Below, piece after piece: positions 43,644-52,473 of a stretch of DNA of 64,000 bases. A model generated the notes under the pieces. That model did no database searches. It was given only the letters and a program-made list of their open reading frames with translations, and had not been told where the DNA came from. Made by a program: the position numbers and the translations under genes. Positions within the stretch are counted from its first letter, which is position 1. Each line of letters begins with the position of its first letter. The stretch is from Variovorax sp. Root318D1. GTDB lineage: Bacteria; Pseudomonadota; Gammaproteobacteria; Burkholderiales; Burkholderiaceae_C. The DNA is taken from positions 401,829 to 465,828 of the forward strand of contig NZ_LMCQ01000012.1 of NCBI RefSeq assembly GCF_001424835.1, given 5' to 3'.

Positions 43644-44104
43644 TGATCTCGTGTGGGTTCCGTCTTTTTCAGCGTGAAGGGATGTGTGCTGTCGTCGGCG
43701 GCGTTGCGCCATGTGCCCTTGAACTCGCGGCCGCACGAGTCCGGCTGCAGGGAGCCCGACCACACGCCGCTGATACTCCGGCCGTCGAGCGATTCGTCGA
43801 TGGCGAGCTCGCCCTCGTCGTCGACGTCGCCCGCGAGCTGGGCCACGGTGGTGCGCGCCGAAGGTGCGGCCGCCGTGCGCGTGATGGTGCCGCGCACGCC
43901 CGCGTAGTCCGGGTGCTTGCCGAGCCGCACCAGGGCCGCATTGGGCAGGCCGTCGAAGCGCGCCTGCCAGTCGCCATAGAGTGCCTCGACGGGCAGGTCT
44001 TGCGCGGTGGTCGGGCATCCGGCCTTGGCCGCGTTCCGGCCCCCGGGGCCGGCGCAGGCCGTGCAGAGCGCCGCCACGAAAAGAAGGGCGAGCGGTGCTT
44101 TCAT
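43640..44104 (-). CDS. Predicted lipoprotein of unknown function
   Basis: This 154-residue protein has a signal with a lipobox-like end (AALCTAC). The mature part is a beta-rich domain with LYGDWQARFDGLPNAALVRL and the ending SLQPDSCGREFKGTWR; two further cysteines may form a disulfide. I do not recognise the family. It overlaps rep upstream and pldA downstream by 4 nt each, so all three genes are translationally coupled, and a role in the envelope with PldA is likely. Confidence 0.75.
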   Translation of the reverse strand: MKAPLALLFVAALCTACAGPGGRNAAKAGCPTTAQDLPVEALYGDWQARFDGLPNAALVRLGKHPDYAGVRGTITRTAAAPSARTTVAQLAGDVDDEGELAIDESLDGRSISGVWSGSLQPDSCGREFKGTWRNAADDSTHPFTLKKTEPTRDQ

Positions 44105-46206
44105 GGTGCAGAGGCGGCGGCTGCTGCGGCCGCCGCGCTGTCCTGGGCCTTGCGCGCGAACTCAGCGCGCAGTGCCTTGAGTTTTTCGCGCGGATCTTCC
44201 CGCGTGGTGGTCTTGTCCAGGCCCATCTCGGCAATGAATCGGCTCGGTACGCAGGGCACCATCTCGCGGCCCTGCTTGCGCTTCTTGGTCCAGCTCACCG
44301 CAAGGCTGCGCTGCGCGCGGGTGATGCCCACGTACATCAGGCGGCGCTCTTCCTGCAGCCGCTGCAGCGTCTCGTCGCTCACCTTCAGCTGGCGGCCGTT
44401 GTCGTCTTCGAGCTTGAAGGGCAGCAGGCCCTCGGTCACGCCGATCAGCATCACGTGCGGCCATTCGAGGCCCTTGGAGGCATGCAGCGTGGAGAGCGTC
44501 ACCACGTTCTGGTCCTGCTCGCGCTCGCTGATGGTCGAGAGCAGCGAGATGGTCTGCGCCACCTCGAGCAGGCTCTTGCGCTCGCTCTCGATGTTGTTGT
44601 CGGCGCCCGAGGCGTCGTCGATCACGCCGCCGGCGCGCTGCGACATCCAGTCGACGAACTCCAGCACGTTGGTCCAGCGCGCGGCCGCGGCCTGCTCGCT
44701 GTCCTCGCCGTCGTACAGGTGCTTCTCGTAGTCGATCTCCTTCAGCCAGTCGAGCATGAAGGTGCGCGAATCCTCGGCGCCCATGGTGCGGCGCGCGCGG
44801 TATTCCAGGTCGTTGATATAGCGGCCGAACTCGTGGATGCCCTCGAGCGTGCGCTTGGGCATGACGCTCGGCAGCGACGGGCTGAACAGCGCCTCGAACA
44901 GGCTCAGCTTGTACTGGCTGGCAAAGGTGCCGAGGCTCGCGAGCGTGGTGTGGCCGATGCCGCGCTTGGGCGTGGTGATGGCGCGCAGGAACGCCGGATC
45001 GTCGTCATTGTTGACCCACAGGCGGAACCAGCCGCACAGGTCCTTGATTTCGGCGCGGTCGAAGAAGCTCTGGCCGCCCGACACCTTGTAGGGGATCTGC
45101 GCCTTGCGCAATGCCTGTTCGAACACGCGCGCCTGGTGATTGGCGCGGTAAAGAATAGCGAAGTCGCGGAACTCCTTGTACTGCTTGCCTTGCGTGATGG
45201 CATCGCCCGCGCGAAGGCTGACGATGCGCGCCACCGCGCGTTCGGCCTCGTGCGCCTCGGAGTCGGCATCGACGATACGCACCGGCTCGCCTTCGCCCAG
45301 TTCGGAGAACAGCGTCTTCGGAAACAGCTTGGGGTTGGGGCCGATCACGTTGTTGGCCGCACGAAGAATCGCGCTGGTCGACCGGTAGTTCTGCTCCAGC
45401 TTGATGACCTTCAGGCTCGGGAAGTCGACCGGCAGCTTGCGCAGGTTGTCCAGCGTGGCGCCGCGCCAGCCGTAGATCGACTGGTCGTCGTCGCCCACCG
45501 CGGTGAACCGCCCGCGCTCGCCGGTCAGCGCCTTCAGTACTTCATACTGGGTGGCGTTGGTGTCCTGGTATTCGTCCACCAGGATGTGGCCCAGCGCGGC
45601 CTGCCACTTGGCGCGCACCTCGTCGAAGTCGCGCAACAGCTTGAGGGGCATGCCGATGAGATCGTCGAAGTCGACGCTCTGGTAGGCGGTGAGCCGCTCT
45701 TCGTAGCGCGCCATGATGCGCGCGGTGATGCGCTCGTTGTCGTCCGCCGCGGCCGCTTCGGCGTCTGCGGCATTGAGGCCCATGTTCTTCCATTTGCTGA
45801 TGGTCCACTGCCAGATGCGCGCGGTTGCCGTGTCGGTCGTGCCGCCAGCGTCCTTCAGGATCTTGGTGACGTCGTCGCTGTCCAGGATGCTGAAGGCGGG
45901 CTTCAGGCCCAGCACCGCGCCGTCTTCCCGCATCATGCGCACGCCCAGCGCGTGAAAGGTGCAGATCACCACGTGCTTCGCGTCGCGCCCGATCAGGTCC
46001 TTGGCGCGTTCGCGCATTTCGCTGGCGGCCTTGTTGGTAAAGGTAATGGCCGCAATGCGCTTGGGTTCGAGTCCGGCCTGGATGAGCCGGCCGATCTTGT
46101 GCGTGATGACGCGCGTCTTGCCCGATCCCGCGCCCGCCAGCACGAGGCAGGGCCCGTGCAGGTAATTGACCGCTTCTTGCTGTGCGAAGTTGAGACCGGA
46201 GGACAT
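44101..46206 (-). CDS. rep: ATP-dependent DNA helicase Rep
   Basis: This 701-residue superfamily 1A 3'-5' helicase begins SSGLNFAQQEAVNYLHGPCL as Rep proteins do. Motifs in order: Walker A GAGSGKTRVI, motif Ia TFTNKAASEM, Walker B LVDEYQDTN, QxxR-type QNYRST, motif V TLHASKGLEWPHV and motif VI RLMYVGITRA. Rep helps replication forks pass protein blocks. The start at 46206 follows family length; the open frame goes on upstream. An Ala-rich tail ends the protein. Confidence 0.95.
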   Translation of the reverse strand: MSSGLNFAQQEAVNYLHGPCLVLAGAGSGKTRVITHKIGRLIQAGLEPKRIAAITFTNKAASEMRERAKDLIGRDAKHVVICTFHALGVRMMREDGAVLGLKPAFSILDSDDVTKILKDAGGTTDTATARIWQWTISKWKNMGLNAADAEAAAADDNERITARIMARYEERLTAYQSVDFDDLIGMPLKLLRDFDEVRAKWQAALGHILVDEYQDTNATQYEVLKALTGERGRFTAVGDDDQSIYGWRGATLDNLRKLPVDFPSLKVIKLEQNYRSTSAILRAANNVIGPNPKLFPKTLFSELGEGEPVRIVDADSEAHEAERAVARIVSLRAGDAITQGKQYKEFRDFAILYRANHQARVFEQALRKAQIPYKVSGGQSFFDRAEIKDLCGWFRLWVNNDDDPAFLRAITTPKRGIGHTTLASLGTFASQYKLSLFEALFSPSLPSVMPKRTLEGIHEFGRYINDLEYRARRTMGAEDSRTFMLDWLKEIDYEKHLYDGEDSEQAAAARWTNVLEFVDWMSQRAGGVIDDASGADNNIESERKSLLEVAQTISLLSTISEREQDQNVVTLSTLHASKGLEWPHVMLIGVTEGLLPFKLEDDNGRQLKVSDETLQRLQEERRLMYVGITRAQRSLAVSWTKKRKQGREMVPCVPSRFIAEMGLDKTTTREDPREKLKALRAEFARKAQDSAAAAAAAASAP

Positions 46207-46328
46207 GGAGAGTGGGGACGGAAGGGCCCGCAGGGGAACGGCGGACGCAAAGCGCGCAATGATACGGGGCGCATGTATCTGGAAAGGCCGCACGAGTTCA
46301 CGATGCGGGACGCAACGACAATAGCCCC

Positions 46329-47351
46329 GTGCTGCCTGTATTTCTCGTAACTTTTCCTTTCTTCGCATTGATCGCGGCCGGCTACGGCGCCGCGCGCGCC
46401 CGCGTCCTGCCGCTCGATGCGATTCCGGGTCTCAACACCTTCGTTCTGTACTTCGCGCTGCCTTGCATGTTGTTGCGATTTGGCGCCGGCACGCCGATCG
46501 GGCAACTGCTCGACGGGAGCGTTGCGCTTGTCTGGGGCTTGGGCGCCCTGGCGGTGGTGGCTGGCGTGGTCGTCTTCACCCGCAATGCACGCATCGGCTG
46601 GAACGACGCCGCCTTCGGCGCGCTGGTGGCAGCCTTCCCGAACACCGGCTTCATGGGCGTGCCGCTGCTGGTGGCGCTGCTCGGTGCGCAGGCCGCGGGG
46701 CCGATCATCATCACCATAGCCTTCGACCTGATAGTGACCTCTTCGCTGTGCATTGCGCTGTCGCGCCTCGACGGAGTCGACAGCGGCGCTGCGCAGCACG
46801 GCCCTAGGCAGGCGGCGCGCCAGGCCCTGCGCGGCGTGCTGGTCAATCCCATGCCGTGGTCGATTCTGCTGGGCGTGCTGCTGTCGGCCGCGCGCTGGCG
46901 CCTGCCGGGGCCGGTGGAGCGCACCATTGCCATGCTGGCCGATGCGGCTTCGCCGGTGGCGCTCTTCACCATCGGCGCGGTGCTGGCGCGCTCGGCCCTG
47001 CTTGCGCGTGAGCACGGGGCCAGCGCGGCGGTGGCGGCGGCCATGGGCACCCGGTCGGCCGTTCCGCCCAAGGCGCCGCTGGCCGACGTACTGCCGGTGG
47101 TGCTGGTCAAGCTGCTCGCGCATCCCGTGCTGGTCTGGGCCCTGGGGCAGGGCGCCATCGCGCTCGGCCTGCCGCTTTCGTCGTCGGCGCTGATGGTGAT
47201 CGTGCTGGTGGCGGCGCTGCCAAGCGCCAGCAACGTGTCGATGCTGGCCGAACGCTTCGGGGCCGACAACGGCCGCATCGCGCGCATCATCCTGTGGACG
47301 ACGGTCGCAACCTTCTTCAGTTTCCCGCTGGCGGTGGGGCTGCTGCGCTGA
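46329..47351 (+). CDS. AEC-family transporter
   Basis: This 340-residue inner-membrane protein starts with GTG at 46329 and has about ten hydrophobic segments with the family marks LNTFVLYFALPCMLLRF near residue 40 and FPNTGFMGVPLL near residue 110. AEC (auxin efflux carrier) proteins in proteobacteria carry malonate or similar carboxylates; the substrate here is unknown. It is divergent from rep, 122 nt between starts. Confidence 0.9.
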   Translation: MLPVFLVTFPFFALIAAGYGAARARVLPLDAIPGLNTFVLYFALPCMLLRFGAGTPIGQLLDGSVALVWGLGALAVVAGVVVFTRNARIGWNDAAFGALVAAFPNTGFMGVPLLVALLGAQAAGPIIITIAFDLIVTSSLCIALSRLDGVDSGAAQHGPRQAARQALRGVLVNPMPWSILLGVLLSAARWRLPGPVERTIAMLADAASPVALFTIGAVLARSALLAREHGASAAVAAAMGTRSAVPPKAPLADVLPVVLVKLLAHPVLVWALGQGAIALGLPLSSSALMVIVLVAALPSASNVSMLAERFGADNGRIARIILWTTVATFFSFPLAVGLLR

Positions 47352-47375
47352 ACCGGGGCGCCCCGGCCTCAGGCA

Positions 47376-48029
47376 TCAGGGTGTCAGCACGCCAAGCTTG
47401 AAGGGGTCGGCGTCGGGCAGGCGCTCGCACTTGGAAAAATCGCGGCCCTGGCTGCCGTCGCAATAAAACGCGTTGTAGATGAGTCCGAACAGCGTGGGGC
47501 TGGCCGTGAACAGCACGCCATGGTCGGGCTGCCAGTTGTCCTTTGCCGACCCGGCGCTGGCCTCCAGCTCCTTGGCCGGTGCCGCCGCCGCGATGGGCGT
47601 GAAATCCGCCAGCGTCTTGTGGGCTTCGTCGCCGCGCCAGCGCGACGCCAGGTCGGTAGCCGAAGGCCTGGTCGCCACTGGCAGCAGCACGCCGTTCACC
47701 TGCAGGCCGTAGCCGAAGCGGTGTGTCTTGCCGGCCAGAAAGGCATAGGCGCATGCGGCCATGCACTGGCCGCGGACCTCAGTGTCCACGCCGCTCGACC
47801 GGATCGCGTCGGCATAGGCGCCGGCCGCGTCGGCGGTGCCGCCGAACGAATCCTCGAACACCACGGTGCGCACGGTGCCCTTGGCGAGGTACTGCGTGAA
47901 GGTCTTGATGGCGCTGCCATCCAGCATGCCGGACACCACCAGCCGGCTGCCCTGCAGTTCGAGTTCGGCCGCCGGGCATGCGAGGCATGCGAACAAAAGA
48001 GCCGGACCGAGAAGTAAAGGCAGTTTCAC
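47376..48029 (-). CDS. Secreted ClpP/SppA-like protein without the usual serine
   Basis: This 217-residue protein has a signal peptide (about 1-20). The segment RTVVFEDSFGGTADAAGAYA, then VRGQCMAACAYAFLAGKTHR, resembles the ClpP-like fold of periplasmic proteins in which a Ser lies in a C-x-S-x-C turn. Here the turn reads CMAAC, so the nucleophile is missing. Two more cysteines are near the C-terminus. It may be a binding protein rather than a protease. The assignment rests on pattern only. Confidence 0.6.
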   Translation of the reverse strand: MKLPLLLGPALLFACLACPAAELELQGSRLVVSGMLDGSAIKTFTQYLAKGTVRTVVFEDSFGGTADAAGAYADAIRSSGVDTEVRGQCMAACAYAFLAGKTHRFGYGLQVNGVLLPVATRPSATDLASRWRGDEAHKTLADFTPIAAAAPAKELEASAGSAKDNWQPDHGVLFTASPTLFGLIYNAFYCDGSQGRDFSKCERLPDADPFKLGVLTP

Positions 48030-48253
48030 GACAACCCCTGCAAACCAGCGTGCTTGCTGATGCGCGGAGCCGGAACGGGCTTCGCACAGCGACAGCTTGC
48101 GCAGCCAGCCGGGGCTCGGTCAACCTCTTTTTCAGAATATTTCCGGCTTTGCGACCGGCCGTAAGACATACCTACTGGTATTACCGTTATTACTTCAGAT
48201 GAATACTTGTGTTTTCATTGCGCCTGCTAGAGTGTTTGCAAATCAAAGTATGA

Positions 48254-48478
48254 ATGGGTAGCACGATGACAATACTTGTTCGTGTCCTGTTGTGGCTGGC
48301 ATGGATTGCTGGCGTGAGCTGGTTCTGGCACGCCGGGGAGCTCGGCACCGGGACTTCGCTGGCGCTCGGCGCCCTGAGCCTCATGGTGTTTGCATGGCCC
48401 GGCAGCATTGCGCGGCGCCGCAGTACCGAACTGCGCTATATCGACGTGAGCAAGGAGCCTGCAGGCCTGCACCACTGA
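48254..48478 (+). CDS. Small membrane protein (74 aa)
   Basis: This 74-residue protein has two hydrophobic segments (about 6-25 and 34-50) separated by a short loop and a basic cytoplasmic end (IARRRSTELRYIDV). I do not recognise the family. An internal ATG at 48266 is an alternative start. It is convergent with priA and preceded by a 224-nt AT-richer spacer shared with the ClpP-like gene. Confidence 0.6.
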   Translation: MGSTMTILVRVLLWLAWIAGVSWFWHAGELGTGTSLALGALSLMVFAWPGSIARRRSTELRYIDVSKEPAGLHH

Positions 48479-48496
48479 CCGCGCGGTGCGCACGGC

Positions 48497-50665
48497 TCAG
48501 ATGCTGTGCGGATCGACGTCGACGAGCCAACGGATCACGCCCTTGCCTTCGGGCGTACGCCGCAACGCATGCAAGAGCGGCTGCCAACCGGCCAGCAGGC
48601 GCTGCAGCGCGGCGCGCGAAGGGCTCTCGATCAGCATCTGGGCTCGTTCCACATTCGCCACGCGCTGGATGGCGAGCGGCACCGCCGGGTAGCGCACCAC
48701 GCGGTCAGCACCTTCCAGCGCATCGGCGGCCGAACTCGCCGCATTCAGGAAAGCCTGTGCGGCCTCCTGCGTGCGCGCATCGGCCCGCAGCAGCGCCTGA
48801 AACGCGAACGGCGGCATGCCAGCCGCGGCGCGCTCCTCCAACTGCTGCCGCGCGAAAGCGGTGTAGTCGTGCCTGCGCAGCGCGGCAAAGAGGGGATGCT
48901 GCGCATGGTGCGTCTGGATCCACATCTCGGCCGTGGCGCCCTGCGCCGCCAGATACGCGGCATCGCGGCCGGCCCGGCCGGCCGATTGCATCAGCAGGCT
49001 GAACAGCCGCTCGGGCGCGCGAAAGTCGCTGGAAAAAAGCGCGCCGTCGGGGTTCACAGCAGCCACCAGCGTGATGCGCCGGAAGTCGTGTCCCTTGGCG
49101 ATCATCTGCGTGCCGACCAGCACGTCGACCTCGCCGGAATGCACGGCCGCAAGCTGCGATTCGAGCGCGCCCTGCTTCTTGGTGCTGTCGGCGTCGATGC
49201 GCGCGATGCGCACCGCACTGCCGTCCGGCCGCTTGACCGCTGCGAACAGTTCGGCCAGGTGCTCCTCGAGCCGCTCGGTGCCGCGGCCCACGGGTGCGAT
49301 GTCGGGGTTGCCGCAGGACGGACAGGCGCGCGGCACACGCTCGGTAAAGCCGCAGTGGTGGCAGCGGAGGGTGCGGTCGATCTTGTGGAACACGCGATAG
49401 GCGCTGCAATGCGGACATTCGCTCTTCCAGCCGCAATCCGCGCAGGCCAGCACGGGCGCGTACCCGCGCCGGTTGAGGAACACCATGCTCTGCTCGCCGC
49501 GCGCAATCCGCTGGCCGATGGCGTCCAGCAGCGCGCTGGAGAGCACGGTCTTCGGCGGCTGCAGGTTCATGTCCACCAGCCGCACCGCGGGCAGTTCGCC
49601 AGCGCCAATACGCGATGGCATGGCCAGCCGCACATAGCGTCCGCCCGGGTCTTCGCCTTCGGCGGAGCGGCTCTGGTGCCAGCTTTCGAGGGAGGGCGTG
49701 GCCGAGCCGAGGATGACTTTTGCGCCTTCGCGCTGGCCGCGCCACACGGCAAGGTCGCGCGCCGAGTAGCGTGCGCCTTCTTGCTGCTTGTAGCTGGGGT
49801 CGTGCTCCTCGTCGACCACGATGAGCTTGAGCCCTGGTATGGACGCGAACACCGCCATGCGCGTGCCCAGCACGATGCGAGCGGCCCCGCCGTGCGCCGC
49901 GAGCCAGCTCGCGAGCCGCTGCGGGTTGGTCATGCCGCTGTGCAGCGACACCACCGCCTCGTCGCCAAAGCGCGCCTTGAAGCGTGCTTCGAGCTGCGGC
50001 GTCAGGTTGATCTCGGGCACCATCACCAGCGCCTGCGCGGCGGCATCGCGGGCGAGCAGGTCGGCCACGCAGCGCAGGTAGACCTCGGTCTTGCCGCTGC
50101 CGGTGCTGCCGACCAGCAAAAAGGTGCCGGACTCGGCTTCGATGCGGGCCAGCGCGGCCGTCTGCTCGGGGCTCAGCCCGATCGGGTTTGCGGCTTCGGC
50201 GGTATCGGCCACCGGCCCGGTCGTCGCCTTGCGTTTGAGCCGGCGCGCCAGTTGCGTGGTCGTGAGGTCGCGCAGTTGCGGCGGCAGGGCGGCCAAGGCA
50301 ATTTCGCCGATGGAGCGCTGGTAGTAGCGCGCGGCAAAGGCGACCAGGTCACGCCAGGCGTCGCCAAGCGGGGCCAGTGCATCGAGCGCGGCGCCGACGG
50401 GCTTCAGGGCCATGTCGGGCTCGGCGCCGTCGAGCGGGGCCGCGTCGTTCCAGACCACCCCCAGCACCTCGCGCCGTCCCAATGGCACCCGCACCAGGGT
50501 GCCGGGCGTGAGCGGCATCGCACTGGCGTAGCTCAACAGGTCACCGAGGGCCGCGTGCGCCGGCGTCTGCACGGCAATATCGAGCCGCCAAACCGATGCA
50601 ACGGGCGGCGCTGCCTCCGTCGGGAGGTCAAGGCTGGGGATTGGAATGGACGTCCTCGTTGGCAA
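48497..50665 (-). CDS. priA: Primosomal protein N' (replication restart helicase PriA)
   Basis: This 722-residue helicase reloads the replisome at broken forks. It begins with TTG at 50665; no ATG is in frame nearby. The N-terminal DNA-binding domain (RLDIAVQTPAHAALGDLLSY) is followed by helicase motifs: Walker A GSTGSGKTEVYL, DEEH in VVDEEHDPSYKQQEG, and the zinc-binding Cys array CADCGWKSECPHCSAYRVFH to CGFTERVPRACPSCGNPD. Motifs V and VI (GTQMIAKGHDF, QSAGRAGR) are intact. The start codon is weak, and a 372-nt spacer with DnaA boxes lies upstream. Confidence 0.95.
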   Translation of the reverse strand: MPTRTSIPIPSLDLPTEAAPPVASVWRLDIAVQTPAHAALGDLLSYASAMPLTPGTLVRVPLGRREVLGVVWNDAAPLDGAEPDMALKPVGAALDALAPLGDAWRDLVAFAARYYQRSIGEIALAALPPQLRDLTTTQLARRLKRKATTGPVADTAEAANPIGLSPEQTAALARIEAESGTFLLVGSTGSGKTEVYLRCVADLLARDAAAQALVMVPEINLTPQLEARFKARFGDEAVVSLHSGMTNPQRLASWLAAHGGAARIVLGTRMAVFASIPGLKLIVVDEEHDPSYKQQEGARYSARDLAVWRGQREGAKVILGSATPSLESWHQSRSAEGEDPGGRYVRLAMPSRIGAGELPAVRLVDMNLQPPKTVLSSALLDAIGQRIARGEQSMVFLNRRGYAPVLACADCGWKSECPHCSAYRVFHKIDRTLRCHHCGFTERVPRACPSCGNPDIAPVGRGTERLEEHLAELFAAVKRPDGSAVRIARIDADSTKKQGALESQLAAVHSGEVDVLVGTQMIAKGHDFRRITLVAAVNPDGALFSSDFRAPERLFSLLMQSAGRAGRDAAYLAAQGATAEMWIQTHHAQHPLFAALRRHDYTAFARQQLEERAAAGMPPFAFQALLRADARTQEAAQAFLNAASSAADALEGADRVVRYPAVPLAIQRVANVERAQMLIESPSRAALQRLLAGWQPLLHALRRTPEGKGVIRWLVDVDPHSI

Positions 50666-51037
50666 GCATTGTTAATGCAAATTTGAGCAAAATCACTTAA
50701 GTTGTTGATTTTCCAGTGCTTTGGCGGCCATCCAGAGTTTCTGTGGATAACTTTGTTGACAACGCGGCCCGACGGCCCGCCAAGCCTTGTAAATCAAGCG
50801 CCTGACTGGGTTGCCCTCAAAAAAAGCAAAAGTCAATTGCTATATAAATCAACAACTTACGGCTGCTACTAGTTTGTGAGCAAAGCAGGCGGTGCTTCAG
50901 ATGATCTTGCGCACTGCAGCACGTCTTTTGTGCATAAGTCTGGCCTCCTACACCCTTTTTAGGCTTGACAAACCGCTGCGAATTGATTTTCAACGGCTGC
51001 GCCCGTTCTGGGCCGCCCGGCGCGGAAGTTACAAGTC
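50666..51037 (-). promoter_or_regulatory. priA upstream region with DnaA boxes and a 14-bp inverted repeat
   Basis: This 372-nt gene-free stretch is clearly richer in A and T than its surroundings. It holds a perfect DnaA box (TTATCCACA, minus strand, 50742-50750), a second consensus box (TTATGCACA, minus strand, 50929-50937) and a perfect 14-bp inverted repeat, TAAGTTGTTGATTT at 50698-50711 and its complement at 50846-50859. It probably holds the priA promoter. Confidence 0.6.
50698..50859. repeat. 14-bp inverted repeat flanking the proximal DnaA box
   Basis: Arms TAAGTTGTTGATTT (50698-50711) and AAATCAACAACTTA (50846-50859) are exact reverse complements, 134 nt apart. The DnaA box at 50742-50750 lies between them. 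Confidence 0.7.
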
Positions 51038-52147
51038 TCAGCGGCGCAGGGCGCGTGATTGGGCGTCCACCGCCTCCACCAGCGCCGCCACGTGATCCGG
51101 CGGCGTGAACTGGCTGATGCCGTGTCCCAGATTGAAGATGTGGGTTGGCCCCGGCTCGCTGGGGTCGGTGTGCGGTTTGCCAAAAGCATTCAGCACCTTG
51201 GCCACTTCGGCATCGATCTGTGCGGGCGGGGCGAACAGCACGTTGGGATCGATGTTGCCCTGCAGGGCCTTGGCCTTCTCATCGGTGCCTTCGCCGACCA
51301 GACGGCGCGCGGCCGCGAGGTTCACGGTCCAGTCGACGCCGAGCACTTCGCAGTCGAGCGCGCGCATGGCCTCGAGCCACAGGCCACCGCCCTTGGTGAA
51401 CACGATGCGCGGCACGGGCTGGCCGTCGGCGCCGTTGCGCTTGAGGCCGGCCAGCACGCGGGCCGTGTAGGCAAGGCTGAATTCCTGGAACGCGCCGTCA
51501 GCCAGAACGCCGCCCCAGCTGTCGAACACCATCACGGCCTGCGCGCCGGCGTCGATCTGCGCATTGAGGTAGGTGGCCACCGAATCGGCATTGACTGCGA
51601 GCAGCCGGTGCATCAGGTCGGGGCGGCTGTAGAGCATGCTCTTCACGAGCCGGTAGTCGCTGGAGCCCGCGCCTTCGACCATGTAGCAGGCGAGCGTCCA
51701 GGGGCTGCCCGAGAAGCCGATGAGCGGCACCCGGCCGTCCAGCGCCTTGCGGATCGACGCCACGGCGTCGAATACGTAGCGCAGCTTGGCCATGTCGGGC
51801 ACCTCGAGTGCCGCAACGGCTGCTTCGCCCTGCACCGGCCGCGCAAAGCGCGGGCCTTCGCCGGCCTCGAAGGACAGGCCCAGGCCCATGGCGTCAGGCA
51901 CGGTGAGGATGTCGGAAAACAGGATTGCCGCGTCCAGCGGATAGCGCGCGAGCGGCTGCAGCGTGACTTCGGTCGCGTAGTCGACGTTGGTCGCCAGCCC
52001 CATGAAGCTGCCGGCCTTGGCACGCGTGGCCACGTATTCGGGCAGGTAGCGTCCGGCCTGGCGCATGAGCCAAACGGGCGTGTGATCCGTGGCCTGGCGC
52101 CAGCAGGCTCGCAGGAAAGTGTCGTTTTGCAAAGGGGCGAAAGGCAT
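51038..52147 (-). CDS. hemE: Uroporphyrinogen decarboxylase
   Basis: This 369-residue cytosolic enzyme converts uroporphyrinogen III to coproporphyrinogen III in haem synthesis. The substrate-binding signature [15 protein letters not shown] is near residue 25 and [16 protein letters not shown] near residue 145. The catalytic Asp lies in [14 protein letters not shown]. Length is normal. A 245-bp palindromic repeat ends 60 nt upstream of its start, where its promoter should be. Confidence 0.96.
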   Translation of the reverse strand: MPFAPLQNDTFLRACWRQATDHTPVWLMRQAGRYLPEYVATRAKAGSFMGLATNVDYATEVTLQPLARYPLDAAILFSDILTVPDAMGLGLSFEAGEGPRFARPVQGEAAVAALEVPDMAKLRYVFDAVASIRKALDGRVPLIGFSGSPWTLACYMVEGAGSSDYRLVKSMLYSRPDLMHRLLAVNADSVATYLNAQIDAGAQAVMVFDSWGGVLADGAFQEFSLAYTARVLAGLKRNGADGQPVPRIVFTKGGGLWLEAMRALDCEVLGVDWTVNLAAARRLVGEGTDEKAKALQGNIDPNVLFAPPAQIDAEVAKVLNAFGKPHTDPSEPGPTHIFNLGHGISQFTPPDHVAALVEAVDAQSRALRR

Positions 52148-52206
52148 GTCCCGATTGTCGCAGGGGGACTGTGCTTTCTTTTCGAGTGCTGCTGTTCTGC
52201 GCTCTT

Positions 52207-52451
52207 GTTTCAGGGCGCTGGTACTCCCCTCCGCGAATGTCCCCCGCCTTCGGCTCCTCCTTTATTTCGCTGCGGGGAGCACCCGGCGCCCTGTGCACTG
52301 GGGCACGCTGCTGGTGTACCGCTGATCAACGACTGCCCTTTGCAACGCTCCCGCTGGCGGGGTGCCTTGCGCAGCGAAATAAAGGAGGAGCCCGAAGGGC
52401 GGGGGACATTCGCGGAGAAAGGTACCCCGTCGGCGGGAGCGCACCCCGAAC
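52207..52451. repeat. MITE-like palindromic element, copy 1
   Basis: A 245-bp element lies between the MHS transporter and hemE. Its arms (about 52230-52274 and 52370-52415) pair over some 45 bp, with CCGCGAATGTCCCCCG outside and CTCCTTTATTTCGCTGCG inside. The non-palindromic core is about 95 nt. The ends resemble GTTCAGGGCG and its complement. The core matches copy 2 (63576-63837) in reverse complement. No protein is encoded. This accounts for most of the 326-nt gap between the two genes. Confidence 0.88.
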
Positions 52452-52473
52452 AAGGCACTTGAACCAACGAAAC

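Noticed and set aside
43981-46350. A 789-codon plus-strand open frame opposite rep
   Set aside because: The minus-strand frame has all Rep helicase motifs in order; the plus-strand product is a compositional artefact.
50666-51037. Replication origin (oriC)
   Set aside because: Only two DnaA boxes, no dnaA/dnaN/gyrB neighbours and no clear unwinding element; kept as a possible DnaA-responsive site only.
52207-52451. Small protein genes inside the palindromic element
   Set aside because: Several frames are open through both copies, but they differ between copies and do not keep a shared frame, as expected of a non-coding repeat.
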